From the NCBI GenBank assembly GCA_015680685.1, contig MNCI01034145.1:78486-142485 (forward strand): DNA of 64,000 bases, in the 5' to 3' direction. Made by a program: the position numbers and the translations under genes. The DNA is from Gnetum montanum (taxonomy: Eukaryota; Streptophyta; Gnetopsida; Gnetales; Gnetaceae). Position 1 is the first letter of the stretch, and each line of letters begins with the position of its first letter. Below, one piece after another: positions 24,302-39,300 of this stretch. The notes below the pieces were generated by a model. It had not been told where the DNA came from, made no database searches, and saw nothing but the letters and a program-made list of their open reading frames with translations.

Positions 24302-27300
24302 ATGTTTTCAATGGCGGGGGAAGCATGGAAAGCTCATCTGGCACTGGTGCTGGTGCAGTTAAACTACGGCGCGTATCATGTTGTTACTAAGCTCGCCCTT
24401 TCTGTGGGCATGAACCAGGTTGTTTTCTGTGTTCTGCGGGATTTGTCAGCATCAGCTATTCTCTGCCCGATTGCCTACTTCAAGGAAAAGTATGCATTTT
24501 TTTTTAAAAATTATTTGCAATCCTAATTTTCTTTTTGTAAAATCTTTATCCCATAAGTTGATTTCTTCGTCCTTCCTTTTATTCCAATGCACGAATTTTT
24601 AAAGAAGTATTATCATTATTATTTTCCAAAATATTTTATGTTTAATCATGGTTTTTTCTTTTAAAAAACATCTAATCAAGTTACTTTGTTTTCTGCCATC
24701 TATAATAATGTTGATTTTATGTTGATTATTATGGTTACATTTCAGGGATTTTGGTGTTTGCATACGTTAGTTTTTGCATGTGCAGTCTATAATTATTTAC
24801 TGAGGGTGGGTCACAACATGAGTTTCCCTTGCATACTGATTATATGTGTCTACTAGTTTCCCTTATTGTATTGATTTTTGGTAAAAGGACAAAGATCTGG
24901 CGACAAATCTATATTACAGTATTCAATCCAACAATGAAATTTTTATAATTATTATCATTTCCTTTATCCCATGACCATTAAGGGTAGTAGATTGGACTGT
25001 ATTTGTTACGGCTGGCTATCAACCTTATACTAAACTGAACAGCCTGTTATCATCCTGAATTGTACCATTCCCCAGATGGCACAGTCGGATTTGAACCTAA
25101 TGGTTGTGAGGAGAGCTTTTAACCAGTCAAGGTAAACAAGGCGTCCTTTTACAAAACGACCGACCAATGGTTTCTAAACTTGAATTTTAATTCATCACAT
25201 ATATCTATTATTGTTTCCAAGTTCTAAATTTCCTTTCATTCTCCATGTGCATATTAAAGAAAATTCATGAGTTATGTACTATATTATATGTAAATTTATT
25301 CTTACAGTTATTACAATCACATATATTTCAATGGAACGTACAACATATATCTTGTAATACACTTGAACTAGTTAGTATTTTGTTTGTTACACCAGCAAAA
25401 TAAAACAAAATATAAAGCATAATTTTTTAAACAGCTTTAAACAGTTTGCAGGCTGACACAAAAATGCTTGATATGGAGTGAACACTTGATATGAATTAGG
25501 AAAATTCAGTAATAAAATTTATAATATTCAGTATATTCAACATTGAGAAGCCTTTTGATTGCATGTGCCAATTTGTATCCAAAAGAGGCTTCCATTGGAT
25601 TTGTGAAGTACTTTCTTGGTTTATTCTTGTAGCCAATTTTTCTTTGTAATTTTATTAAGATACCCATGCCAATGCATCTTTCTTGGAATGCGAAGCTGTT
25701 AACTGTAATATGATTTTTTCATCTTTATGAAACTATATTCGAGTTTTCCTTTCCTTTGTAACCTACAGATAAGGCTTCTTTGTAACATCATAACATCTGC
25801 ATTTCTTATGTAAATGTTCTCCCTAGGTCCTTCAAGTGCCAGCACTTTTTTCGGAAAATCTGGATTTTGTCTCTGCAACCTTATTCCAGTAATGAAGTTG
25901 GAACTTGCTCTAAGCATGGTGTATTGATAACTTTCATATGACCATTTGATAATAATTTGTACAGAGAACTTATTTTGAAAGTTATCATATTGATTAGAAA
26001 AATTAAACTATGATTTGCTTAAGCATTCATTTAAGTGTTTCTTGTATATTTATTATAGGCCATCACTGCATAATAACAATGTATGAAGTGATTTCATTAA
26101 AGCATATTAAGTCTTGATTAATGGGTCAAAAAGGATCATCACCTAGAGGCTGGATGTTCATCACACAAAGCATGGTCCCGGTAATGATTTGTTAATTTTA
26201 AAGTTACCAATAATTATGTCTATAGGGACTACCACTTGGAGTGATGGTAAAGTGCTTGTTTCTCAAGTTGCAGGACTTGGGTTTGAGCTTGGGCATAGCC
26301 ACTTGAAAGAGGTTAAGCTTTTGCTTGTCCACCACCCTTCTAGGACCCTACCTTAGTGGGATGAGCATTGAGCATCTGGGTGATGATCTGATAATTATGT
26401 CTATATTTTATGTATAAAGGTTCTAGCATTCCTTTGACTTTATGCTTAATTTTCTTAAAACTGAAAAATTGGTTATAGATATCATCTTCTAAAATTAAAG
26501 GAAAATCAAGCTGCATTCAAAGTTGCAAACTTTCAGGTTTCAGAACTTCCTTTTATTGGATAGGAAAAAATGAAATTTTATTAATTTGAAAAAAATTGAT
26601 CTAAACTGAACTTTTACTGAGATCTTAAAATCAATGAAGAAACATGTTTAAAATTCCAGTGCATAAGCTATCAAAGACAATGAAAATTATATTCTTGGAA
26701 GTTTTAAAGATCCGTTAATTAAATCTTATTTAATATTTCACCTTCTCTTTCCAAAATTTATTGCTCATCAGCATATTCTGTCTACCTTGTTTTTTATTCC
26801 TTCAAAAAAACTGGCAATTTCTCTCTCTTCCAAGTTTAAAGATCACATGTGCTAGAAAACACACCAAATTTTATCGTTACATCATGTTCCACCAATCCAG
26901 GTGCGGGCTGCTACAAGATCTTGGAAAGATTGTAGCATTATAAAATGCTAATTTGCAGTTGCCCAAGCTTTATTTCATATGAGCAGTTGTAGTGCACAAC
27001 AAAAACATGTAATTATCGTCATCACATGCATTTTTACAGAAGCAATATCAATTCGCCATCATTTAGGCTTGTTTTGTCAAGTTATCTGTTGTTAAATTTT
27101 TTCATACTATTGTAGAAAAATTAAAATAAAACATGAACTTTTACAATAAGGCTTACATTCTACATACAAATAACTTCATTATCTATTTGACTTGTATATA
27201 AAGTATCATAGTTCTTTGCAACTTGGAATGAGTGTTTATTTTTCTATAACCAAGCCTCATCATTCTAAATTTTCATATTATCATTTTCATTCATGTACAC

Positions 27301-30300
27301 AAATTCTTTAATCCCTTTTGATGTTGCTGAAGCACTAATAATATGTTGTTCTTCAAGGTTCTTTTGTTTGGTTTAAATATATTTTCTTAATCAATTTGAC
27401 TCACATTATATCCTCATTCATAATCCTTAATGCTGAATTACAACCATATTCAAATTATTTAATTGTTTGAGTCTACCACATTCACGTGGGTAACAGATTA
27501 TATCCCAGTCTAACAAAAAGATTACTTTTTATCCTTTAGAATCTTGCTAAAAAGTCATATTCTAATTTCTCTGAGATTCAATTGTCTCTCTTTGTATTTT
27601 TAAATATAAACGTGATATTAAATATGGTGTAACATATTAAAGCCAACTTCTAATTAATTATAAATTTTTTAGCCATTGTAAGAAGTCAGCCACCAGCCAA
27701 CCAACATCTGAGCCATTCTTTCTAGAGTTTCCTTGCATAACGTTTTTTTTCTTTTGGTTCTTCTTAGAAATAAAGGCTTACCCAAATGTTTTCTTAGGAG
27801 ACTGGCTCATTTACATTTGAAACATTTTGTTTTATTTTCTTTTTTCTTTAAGAAAGTAAGAAGAAACTGTATTGAAGTACCATGAGATTATTCTTGGGAC
27901 TTTAATGATCAATCAATATGAGAGGATCAAATTTTAAAAAATAAATTAATCATACCAAGGTATAAATCTAATCCTAACCTCAGAAATAAAAATTATAGTT
28001 GTGCAAGACTCAAATACGTAGGTGGTCAAGTTCCATTTTATGTATTACATTGTCCTTCCAATCTTTTACTGCTAACTACTATACTTTATCTAGATTGATT
28101 TTTGTCCCTTTGATTTTATTTCCCTAGTTGTGAAAGATTACATGTGCTAGCAAAGCACTCCAAATTTTATCAATGCATTGAGTTGCAACAATGCAAGTGC
28201 AAGCTGCTTTAATTCTTTTTTACTTTTCACTAATAGATGAATATGTAGAGATTCACCATGCTTTGTGAGAGCAGAACCATGTTCTTGATGGTGTTGATCT
28301 TAGAACAAATGATCTTAGGATAAAAAAGTCAAACTCTAAGGCAAGATACACATGTTGATGATCTTTCTTCACATGGATAACATTGATATTCTACATGCCT
28401 TAGTATTCATTGTCTTGCAAAACAAATGAAAGAACCTAACTGCAATCACAGAACAACAAAAATGTTCATAACCAATGTAACTAGTCATAAGTTAACAGTT
28501 TAACATCTATATATGAAACTGATTTTTGATTATAACTGTACACATTTTACAATGTTAACTGTGATGATTTATAAAATGTTCAACGGTGGTTGTTAAATAA
28601 AAGTAAAAACAGATGATGATCTTTGCCATTCTTAACATTGTCCTTGAATGAATTGTGAGTCCTTTAAGTGCATATGCAACCTTTCAATAAATTTTTTGAA
28701 TTTTTGAAGATTCAGAGAGTTAGTAAAACTGTTTGCAAGTTGATCCTTGATTTTGATATAGATACTCTTTGTGAATTATTCTGCAAAGGCATGTTTGATA
28801 CAATGAACTGCTCTTTCCATACCTTTTTTTTAAACGAAATTTCAAATTTTTAATTAACTTGGTGATACTTTGTTTGTCAAAATAAATGATGATGAGTTTT
28901 TAACTTTCTTCCTTCAACTCACTAAATCATTGATGAACTACTTAAGCTCAGTGTCTAAGCTAACAACTGCTCAATATTTTGGCTCTATTTAAGGCACGGA
29001 AATAGTTTTTTCCTTGGTAAACTACCATGTCATCACTTTGCCTCTATGCTTTATAACAAAACCAGTTTTGGAACTTCTTGTTGTTTCATCTTTACCATAA
29101 TCAACATCAATATGGTCCCCAAATCAATTTCGGGGGAAGGACGACTGAACATCAAACCATAATCTTGAGTACCCTTGAGATATCTAAGTAATTGTAATCC
29201 TTAAGCAAAGTCATTTGAAGCTGGACTTTGATGAAATTGTGATAATAAATTAATTGTAAAAAGAATGTCAGGTTTGGTATTTGTAAGTCAACTTTCCAAT
29301 CAACCTTCTAAACACCATGGGTTTTAGAATTGGTTTGGAGTTATCTTTTCCAGCTTAACTTCTTGGATCAAGTGGAACAAATTGTGCCTTACAATCCAAC
29401 AAATGGAATTTTTGCAATAATTTAACCATATACTTCTTTTGTTTTGCATGTATGGCATTGGATAGTGACGAATTTCAAAACCAACGAAGTAGCTGAGAAA
29501 ATCAAGTTCCAAACTCTCAAACTGGGTTTTTAACCAATTGTTAGTTTGTTGAATCAACCACTGTGACTTCCCAGTTATTTTATATCATTAATATAAAGTA
29601 GTATGATTACAATCCTATGTGAGTTTGGTGTTCAATAAACGTAATGACTAGGATTTGCGTTACATCTATTAAACTCAAATAATTATCAAACTTTATGTAC
29701 CATTCCTGAGGAGCTTACTTTAAATTGTAGAGTGGTTTTTTCAGGTTGTAGATATAATTAGAATGTGAGCTATTCACAAAGCCATCTAATTACTATATAA
29801 ATATTTCATCTTACAGATCTCTATTTAAGAAGGCAAGCTTAAATTATAATTGGAGAGGCTTCTAACCATAAACACTACCAAGTGATAAAATACTCTTTAT
29901 GGTTCTTTGCGTCATAGTCGGAGTTACAATCTCTTTATAATTAATATTCTATCTTTGACCAAAACCTTTTACTACCAACCTTGCTTTTTATTTGTCAATG
30001 GTGTTATCAACTTTTCTTTTGATTTGGAATATCAATCTACAAGAAAGGATTTTCATGAATGATGTAGGCTTGATAAGTCTCCAAGTTTTGTTTTTTATCA
30101 ATATATTATTTTATGCATTTGTAGCCTCAAAACAATTTTTATTCTTCGATGCATCTTGCATCCTCATGCAACACTTGTTTTAAACTTCTTACTTGAGTCA
30201 GTCAGCCCAAGAAAATCTTTAGCTGTAAATGCTTCACTTCATAATCTTTTGATAAGTAATTTATTAACATACTCCAGCTATATCAACTTCAAGTCTTTTA

Positions 30301-33300
30301 ATTGATTCTTAAACCATAATGATTGATGAATCACAGTTTCTAATCGAACAGAGGAATTGTCTTCCAGATTTGTGGTGGCTCTTTTATTTTCATCATCTTG
30401 CAAGGAACCCAAAGGTTGCAAACCCTTATGAATTGGAAATAACAAAACCATGATCTCTTTTTTGTCCTCTGTAACTGTTGAATGCTGATTGTTGAAGATG
30501 TTTTAAAACACCACATCTTTTGAAATAACAACCTTCTGTTCCTTGATGTTCCAAACTTGGTATGGTTTGTAGTATAATGAAAACCTAGGTAACAATCCAA
30601 CTATGAGCATGCTTCAACCAGCAACCATGATGTATGGATCCTAATAAAATTAACAGGAAAATTCTATAGGATAGTGATCAGGCTTACCATTTTTTATAGT
30701 GTTGAATGATGGGCTATAAAAAACAATATGACCAGTAAATCATTGTAGTAGAAATGTGATTGCCTAGATGGATGCTAAAAGTTACAATACAAAACAAATT
30801 TTACAATACAGATATTGAAGGAAGATTTAGTGTAACTTTTACCACTAATAAGTCACACAAATGGCATCCTAGATAGTATGGTCATGTTCAAAGAAGATTA
30901 GGTAATGAGCTATTTTAAGAAACCCATTAAAAGGAGGATTAAAAGAATACGAGAAGAAAAAGTTAAGAGTAGATATGAAAAATTACAAATAGATTAAGCT
31001 TTAGTTCTTGATAGAGGTGAATGACGAAAGAGAACTCATGTAACCAGTCCTATATTGTTGGGACAAGGCTAGGAAGATGATAATGATGATGCATAATAGG
31101 TTTCCTGAATTTATAAAATCTTGGTATGTGAGCCCCATGCATCATGTTTGTTATCATTTCAAAGATTATTCTATTGTTTCTCCGTGCAAGACCATTTTGT
31201 TAAGGTGTATAAGGCATGCCGAATTCTTGTTTAGTTCAAACATTCTTATCAAAGCTTATAAACTCATTAGAGGTTTATGGACCCTCTTCATAAGACCTTA
31301 AAACACTAATTATATGGTTTCTCTTGTTTTCAACCTTATTTTTGAAATGTTTAAACTTTTACAGCACTTGGGATTTAACGACTAGGCCATAGAGCCAGGT
31401 CATATGGGTATAGCCATCAATGAACAACCTAAAGTACCTTTCAGTCTCCTTTTCTTGAGGACTAAGTGAATTACATACATCAGAATGAATAATTCTAATG
31501 GTTGTGTAGTGTCATGCTTATTGTGTCTGGGAAATGGCAAGTGATGCATCTTTCCCATTTTACAATTTAGGAATCTTGTGATAGAATTGAATAATTGTTT
31601 TCAAAATTGATACATCCACATGCCGAAGGCTGAAATGTCACTTGAGCAATTCTTTTTCTTTTTTAAATTTTGTTTTGGCAGAAACAAATACATTTTCAAT
31701 GTGATTATTGATTAACTTGAAAATTTTGCCGTAAGTTACTCCAAATGCAAGACTTTGGCTTCCATGGTTAATGATGATAAAGCTAACTGTGATGGTTCTT
31801 ACAAAATTTTGCTTGGGAATCATATTTAAGCAATTGGAATACAGAAATTTGCATCCTAACAAGCATCCTTTAACAAAAAATGATTAATTTTAATATCCTT
31901 ACATTTAACTTGGATTAGCTGATCATCATCAATTGTTATGATATGCGGTTTCATTACTTTCTTTGGATTATCAGCACAGATAAATTACTTTAAAAGTGAT
32001 GAGCGACACTAGAATCAACATAGGCTGCGTTATCAACATCTTCATTAGTCATTGTTTTGGCATTGAAATCAATGTGAAGTTTTGCAGAAATTTTCTTTCT
32101 TTTGCAACTTTTTCAGTCATTGTTTTTTATCTTTATTATTTTTACTTTTCACCTTTTGCATTTTTCTTGGATGAATATTGGAAAATTTATTAGCTTGCTA
32201 CATGCTCATAATCTTGGTTTGGGCATTCTTCACATCCTCTTAGCAATGCTTTGGATCATAATTTCTCTCCTTGCAAATATGAAGATACCATGATTGTTGC
32301 CTTCTTTTGTGGTCAATGGTCTCTTTGGTACCAAGTGTTTTTTATTTACATCAGAGTAGGATTCATCTCAACTTCTTCTTTGAGTACTTTGGTACAAAGC
32401 CCGACAACCGTATATCTTTGTATGGTTTGACAAGCCTCATAAGATGGTGTCAAAACTTTCAGTGAACAAAACTTAATTGTTTCATTTGATACCTGAGCAT
32501 TTTGAGATCGCAAACCTGCATGCACCTTGACATCTTTTGACCAAGGTTATGACTGGTTCTCTCTCCTTCAACGGCGTTGAGTTGAATTAGTTCTAGAGTG
32601 AGATGATCTTAGGCTCATTCTTAATTTTAAAGTTCCCAGCCAAGATTGTCCACATTTTGTATGTTGACTCTTCTTTTCTAACAAGTTAGACAAACTCTTT
32701 AGAAATGCTTAGGATGATGAGCATTTGTGTCATACAGTATCCTTATCCACAGTCGCAGACTTATTAATTGTTCCTTCTAGATCATTTATTCTCAATAGCA
32801 TCCTTATCCACAACTTCCAAACCTACTAATGTCTCTTTAAATACTCATTTTTGTCACACAGTTATTGTTACCCACAATTGTAGACTTATAAATTATTACT
32901 TTTAGGCCACTTCCTACCATTAGCATCCTTATCCTCAACTTCCAAACTTGTGTTTGTAAAAGTGGCTTACACTAAACTGTCCTTGCCATTGGGTCTTCTG
33001 AATCCAGACACCGACCTGCCTCGTAGAAATTCAGCATGCTTTCTGAGAGACCCGCCTTGTAGAAATTCAGCATGCTTTGTGAGAGAACAACTAGGATCTT
33101 TTTGATGCTGAACTTAGTACAAATACTGGAAAGCAAAGAAAGAGAACTTGAAGAACTTAAAGGCAAGACACACATTCTTATGATCTTTCTTTACACAGAT
33201 AATATTAAGCCTGATTTTTAATTCTTGGACATGGAAAATGTCTAACACCCCCTTGAGGTTTTTGGATGTGGCATTCTTCTACTTAAAGGAAGGTGAATGT

Positions 33301-36300
33301 ATCATCAACAAAATGCACAGGTATGAAATCAAGCAACTATAAGCTTCAACAACTGTAATGAAAAGAAAAGATGATATATGATCTTTTTATATTAACTCAA
33401 TGCGGTTGTAAAATCTGTTTTGGGCTTCCCCTTTAACACTGAGAAAAGACTGGCATAATGCTTTTTGAGGATCAAACACTCGATAATTTAAAAATCCAAA
33501 TTTATGTAATATTGTATTCTAAAATCTCCATAAATCATGATCGTAAGCTTTGTTTAAATTAAGTATCAAACCAAGTAAACCTTTGTTTTATTTGGAGGCA
33601 GAATGAAAAATTTTATGAACCAGAATAGTTTGATCTAAAGTTTATCTACATTTTAGAAATCTTGCTTGGCAATTGTTGTTGACATAACATTTTATACCCT
33701 TTCTGCCAAGACTTTAAAAAGAGATTTAGAAATTTACTATGAATTACGTCAATAATGATTTGTACTTTTGTTATGTGCCAATGTAAGCATTAAAAGTAAT
33801 ATTCTCCAGTTGCCAAAGCTTTTATTTTTAAAGATCCTTTTGAAAGCACATGTTACCAGAAGTTTCAATTATTATATAAAATATTTATAAAGAAAAGCTT
33901 CGTCTAAGCTATAAATGAATTAATGAAATGATGCGTGACTATAAATGCAGGAGGATACGGCCACCTATTACACGCCCCCTAATTCAGTCATTTTTCATTC
34001 TAGGTTTAACAGGGTAAGGAAACATCCAAAAGTTTCTTAGTGATTTCCATCACCACTATATTGATTTTATGAATGGAATCTTATATTGTTACGTAATCAT
34101 TGTTTATTAGAATTTTTGGAAATCAGCTGCTCTTTGTCCTGGGGCTCAATTATACTAATCCTACTTATGCAGCAGCTATACAACCTGCAATTCCTGTTTT
34201 TACATTTATCATTGCTGCAGTAATGGGGTGAGGGTTTCCTTTACATGTCATTTGAAGCTTTTGTGGAAAATTAACAAGATCAGATTGCATCAAGATGACT
34301 GTAACTGTTGACTTTTTCATTTGAGCAGCACAGAACCATTGAATTGGCATACAGTAGAGGGAAAGCTGAAATTTTCAGGCACAGTTATATGTGTATCTGG
34401 TGCTATATTAATGGCTGTTTTCAGAGGACCACTTTTCTTGGGGCATTCATTCTTGGATCCTCTTTCAGCGAGTGAAGCAGCTGCTAAATCCCAGCCAGAA
34501 CCTGTTAGCTGGGCGGCAACAGGATTAATGCAGATGGGTCTTGAGACTTGGCATATTGGTGTAGTCTGCCTGATAGGAAATTGTCTATGTTTTGCATTGT
34601 ATTTAGCTTTACAGGTTGGTATTTCTATGTTAAACTAATGCTATTTGTACTCTTATTTCTTTGTGTGACCCAAAGAATCAATTTTGCTAGCTTGTTGCAT
34701 CTCCCTACTTGTTTATATTCCTGAAATGATGAAAATATACATTTTGAAATATTTCCTCAAACTGATTCATCCTACATATTATTTTTAAAATTAACTCCAA
34801 TGTGTGCACACTTATAAAGAAATTTCCTAACAGAAGTAGCAAATATATTATATCAGTTAACAAATATATTTTGTCAGTTCATTATAGACACATGAACTTT
34901 CAAATTTTCTGCAATATTTCAAATTTCCACCATAAGAGAAATCAGTCTCAATCTTTTCATTGAAGAACTCATCATTTTCATTTTGCACTGCCAACCACCC
35001 AACATAGCGATAAACTGTATGTTCTTGTTTAGAATTGTGTGGTGTTTTTTTTTTTGACACATATCTTAATGGTTTGTGGATTTAAATCACTTAATTTATC
35101 TCATAAACAGCTGTTTCTTACTTAATTTTCCCACTCACTCTGCTACTCTCAATAAGTAGTGAATTGCAGGGGTACTTAACTTTTTTGTAGCTTATCGGTG
35201 TCTAAAAGCTTTCTTAGGGAAGTATTATGTATATTGTAGACAACATGTTTGAAAGGAAACAAGAACACATTCTTGTAAAATGTTGGAGATATAAAACTAC
35301 TGTGTCATTTAAAATTTGTTGCTGTTTAAGACGTAAGATTTTACTACTGTTGCTTTTAATTGTGTTTCTGAGAAACTGTTACAGCTATTGCCTTGATGAC
35401 ATGGACAAATTAAATTTGGTAGAATGTTCTGCGTTAGAATGCTTGCTAGATAATTCAGAGACAAATATTTTAGTATGTTATCTAATTATGCATATCTTCA
35501 CAATGCTTTGATATCTGGATATATTCAAGGCATTTTGTGATTTGCACACATGCATCATCATTTATTTTTTTTAGAGTAGATAATTTATTTTCTGTAATTG
35601 TGTGTTCCAGTTATCATGCATGCCCAACAAAAAGTCATTGCTTATTTTTGCAGGCCCCAGTTCTTGTTAGTTACCCTGCGAGCTTATCCTTGACTGCGTA
35701 TTCATACCTATTTGGTTCTGGCTTAATGGTCCTGACTGGATTAATTACAGCAAATGATACATCAGACTGGGTTTTGACAGGTTCAGAAATAGGCTCTGTT
35801 TTATTTGCGGTAATAACAACAAGACTTTAAAGTCATTTTAGTTTTCATTGTGTTTCTTACCTTCATGGCAACCTGAGGTGATTTATGTCATTCATGTCCA
35901 CAGTTTCTCAGCTAATCAACATCAAATACAGCCATTCACCAAAATTTTTATCCTTTCTCAAGAATGTTAAAACCATTGCAGGGGATTGTTGCATCAGCAG
36001 TTAATTATGGGCTCTTGACGTGGTCAAACAGGATTTTGGGACCTGCACTCGTTGCCCTCTACAACCCACTTCAACCGCTTTCATCAGCCCTTCTTTCACG
36101 GATATTTCTTGGCAGCCCAATATATCTGGGAAGGTTTGACCAATGACTTCCAGCTTTTACTTCCTATTAAAAATAATGCAGTTTATTCTTATTTTTCATT
36201 TTCTCCAAGATTATAATAAAGGATTCAGTTGCAGTGAAAGTTTCTTGATAGCATTTGGCGTATTTCTTTTCTGTTTGTCTTAGTTATTTGATGTTATTAT

Positions 36301-39300
36301 TAACAGTTACCTAGAAGAAATATGTTTTTCTGAGACTTAATGAGACTAATTAGAAAGCCCATTAGTTTTAATCTTCCTTAAAATTTTCTTCATTATAATT
36401 TTATTTAAAAGCTTTCTTTTAAAAAGCAGTGTGAAAAATTAAAGCAGTGTCTCAGCATATTGGAACTGGAGTGCAACTTTGAGAAGAAAAAACTCAACAT
36501 TACAAATTTAACATGGTGTGACAATGACCTAAAAGTGAACAAGTTCAATTATATTTGTCTAGGAAGATACAAGCAGATTCAATAACAATACCAAGCCATC
36601 ATCAACTGTTATTCATTAATCATCAATTGTCATTCATTAATCATAACAAAGCCTCAACATCCTTTTTGTGATGTTAGCAAGGGTTATTTTTAATATCCTT
36701 TACTATAGCTCACAACTTGAAACCTCATTCATGCTTCCTAGGAACATGGAAAAAATGAATGCTTCCTTCAGTGGAAGACCTAAAATATTATCAAATCCTA
36801 ACAAATAACAAAAAGAAAATATTAAAAGAAGAATGGTTGGAAGTGTGCTTCTATTACTTATTATGAAGGAGAATATTTTTTTATTAGGAAGAAATTGTTT
36901 TATTAAAGTTGAGTGGAACCAACAAAGAGATAGACCTAAATGTAAATGGTTTGCTAGCATAAATAAAGACATCATAGATTTGGGTACTACAAGTTATGTG
37001 GTTCTTAATAAAAGCAAATGGTGAAACAAAACTCATATAGCTGACCTTATGTAATGGGGATAAGGCATGACAATGACAACATAATGTTTTGCAATATAGA
37101 TTTGGCCTCATCAAATTGTAATAATATTACCAAATCAAACCCTAAAGTTGGCCCTAAATACAACATTAAGTGGTGCTGATTTAGTTATCATTATGAGAAA
37201 CTTAGAACTATGGACTTTGTGCAGCCCTTTGGTAATTGCTATAACGGCTCTACATATCAATTTCTTGCTAACAAGGATAAATACACATCTGGATAGAATT
37301 GAACCTGTCCCCTAGTGTTCTCTAGTGATAGCATTTAACCATTTGATCACCAAAATGTTGGTAAATCAAGAGGATAAATACTTTGAAAATTATTTCTTTT
37401 ATGGATAACACTGCATTTTCACTTTTAAATCATTGTATTGCCTACAAAATATTAAAATATATGGAGAGCATTGGAAATTATTTTTTTATGAGTTCATTGT
37501 TAAACATGAGCATGGTTGAATTGGTTATGAACTTTTCATCAAAGTACCTTTAGTTATGAGGGTATGAGTTCAATTGTGAGTTATGCATATAATTGGCAAT
37601 TTCTTAGAAAAGGAGAAATTTTGGAATAATTTTCAAATTCAAACATGTCGACTTAGGGGTTCTATTTTAATAAGAGCTAGTGATAGGTTGCTCCAACGAT
37701 TAGCTCATGGTCTTGTTAGGCAAGAGGTTTCTAGTTTGAGTCACACTTAAGACAGTGTTTCCCTATAATTTTGCTAAATTGTCATGTTGGCTATATGTCT
37801 TAGGATGTACTTATAGTCATTCTTTTGGGTTCCATTACCCCTTTTTTAATACTATATTTCAAGAATATGAAAAGGTAGTAGGAAACATTGGTATGCTAAA
37901 AGTGTAAACCTACTTTAAAAATTCATGAATGATCATGGCTTGATAGATATACCTTTTAAAGATGGACTATAATCAATAGTAGGATGATGAATTAAGTTTT
38001 TCAAAATTGACTGGCTCATGGGAAATGTTAAATGGTTTGCAAATTTTCCCAAATTCAGGTAGAAAGTTGACTAGAATTTGGTTAGATTTGTAGGTCTTCG
38101 AATAAGCTACCTTTATATTTTTACTACATCTTTTTCCAGTTCCTAGAAATAGGGCTAGACTTACACTAGCAACTAATATGAATATGACTCAATGTAATAG
38201 TGAGTTGATTAGAAGGCTTACATTACTAAATACCTTCAATGACCTTAACATGTTGTTGATGACATAGGGCTTTTTTGTTCTTCATAACTATAACATTAAT
38301 GCATCAATTACGTGTTGCCTATCTTCATTATGATACCTCAAGGAGATGCATAGCCAAAGGTGGTGGCTATCATTTCCTATTGTTTAATAAACTATAAAAA
38401 TCAGAAATAGTTGTGTAATTCACATTTCAAGTTTCGTTCACGAGTTGCACCAATGGATGGAGTTGAATGTAGTCCTAATATTCGAGTACATTTTTGTCAA
38501 ACAAGATAATTTAATTTACAAAGGCTTCTAATAGTGACCAAGGATAAAATCAACTACTTTGCCTATACAATGCAACTTTGCATTCCTATATTGAGAGCCA
38601 TTCAGTTCAAAGATTTTGATCACGATCTGGCTGTGAGTTGGGTTATCTTTATGTTATATACTACAAAAATTAGGCTTTTTCTCAACTATCATTTTTGGAC
38701 TATTTTTTGATATTCCACCTTGGATAGGTGATTGGGGATCACATGTAAGGCAGGTAGACACTTACAAATGGTGCATGTATTATTGAAAACCTTTAAGTGT
38801 TCTACAACTCAACCCCTTGGATTCAATGGCACATGGTATCAAGCCTAAGTGAACATACATGAAGGTAGGGTTGGATGGTGGTGCTCATCTATGCCTTTAA
38901 GGCAATATATATTAAAAAAAAAACAATATAGCCCATTCATTCAAGGTATTGGGATGAATATATTATTATTTTTAAAAATATTTAATGTTTGTAGAAATGC
39001 TACATGCTTCACACTAGGCACACCAATCAAATGCTTCATTCACCTAATTACTAATTGTGAATTTAGGTGCATGATTTATATTAAGTCCCAAAGTAATGAG
39101 GACATCACCCAACCCTTTATGTAATCCTCAATGCATTGTTTTGTGTGCTTGTCTTCTTTTGTATCTTGCATTGTGTCTTATGGAGTTCAAGATGCATTTG
39201 GGGTGTTTTGGGACTAATATGAGCTTATTTGGTGAGTTTGGGCTTTAGGCTACACATCTTGGGATAATTCATGCTGACATGAAAGACGTTGCATGCTGAG

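Larger units (their letters stand above)
24490..28243 (+). other. Intron 1, left part
   Basis: The intron opens with donor GTATGC after an exon ending in a split codon. Apart from the two SINEs listed separately it is AT-rich with no recognisable element. A segment at about 26745-26960 resembles 28075-28235: both contain CACATGTGCTAG or ACATGTGCTAG, CCAAATTTTATC, and then a GTGC..GCTGCT phrase. This suggests an old duplication on the flank of the copia relic. Confidence 0.6.
28244..33247 (-). mobile_element. Degenerate Ty1/copia retrotransposon in intron 1
   Basis: A minus-strand copia relic of about 5.0 kb lies between short LTRs (5' LTR 33058-33247, 3' LTR 28244-28424). Reading from the right there are gag-like sequence (about 32650-31950), an integrase core with [10 protein letters not shown]-like and TPQQNG-like motifs (about 31600-31150), the linker [16 protein letters not shown] (about 30530), RVT_2 reverse transcriptase (about 30000-29300) and RNase H. 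RNase H includes [15 protein letters not shown] and ends [19 protein letters not shown] at about 28700. The catalytic YVDD is YIND at about 29590. Stops and frameshifts are everywhere, so it is dead. An RTE-like LINE tail interrupts it at about 30645-31090. Confidence 0.85.

Noticed and set aside
25050-25130. A functional tRNA gene on the minus strand
   Set aside because: It has good A and B boxes, but no acceptor stem or anticodon arm could be paired; it is better explained as a SINE head.
34321-34638. A separate small gene beginning at 34321
   Set aside because: It is exon 4 of the transporter read past both splice sites; acceptor at 34327-34328 and donor at 34615 fit in phase.
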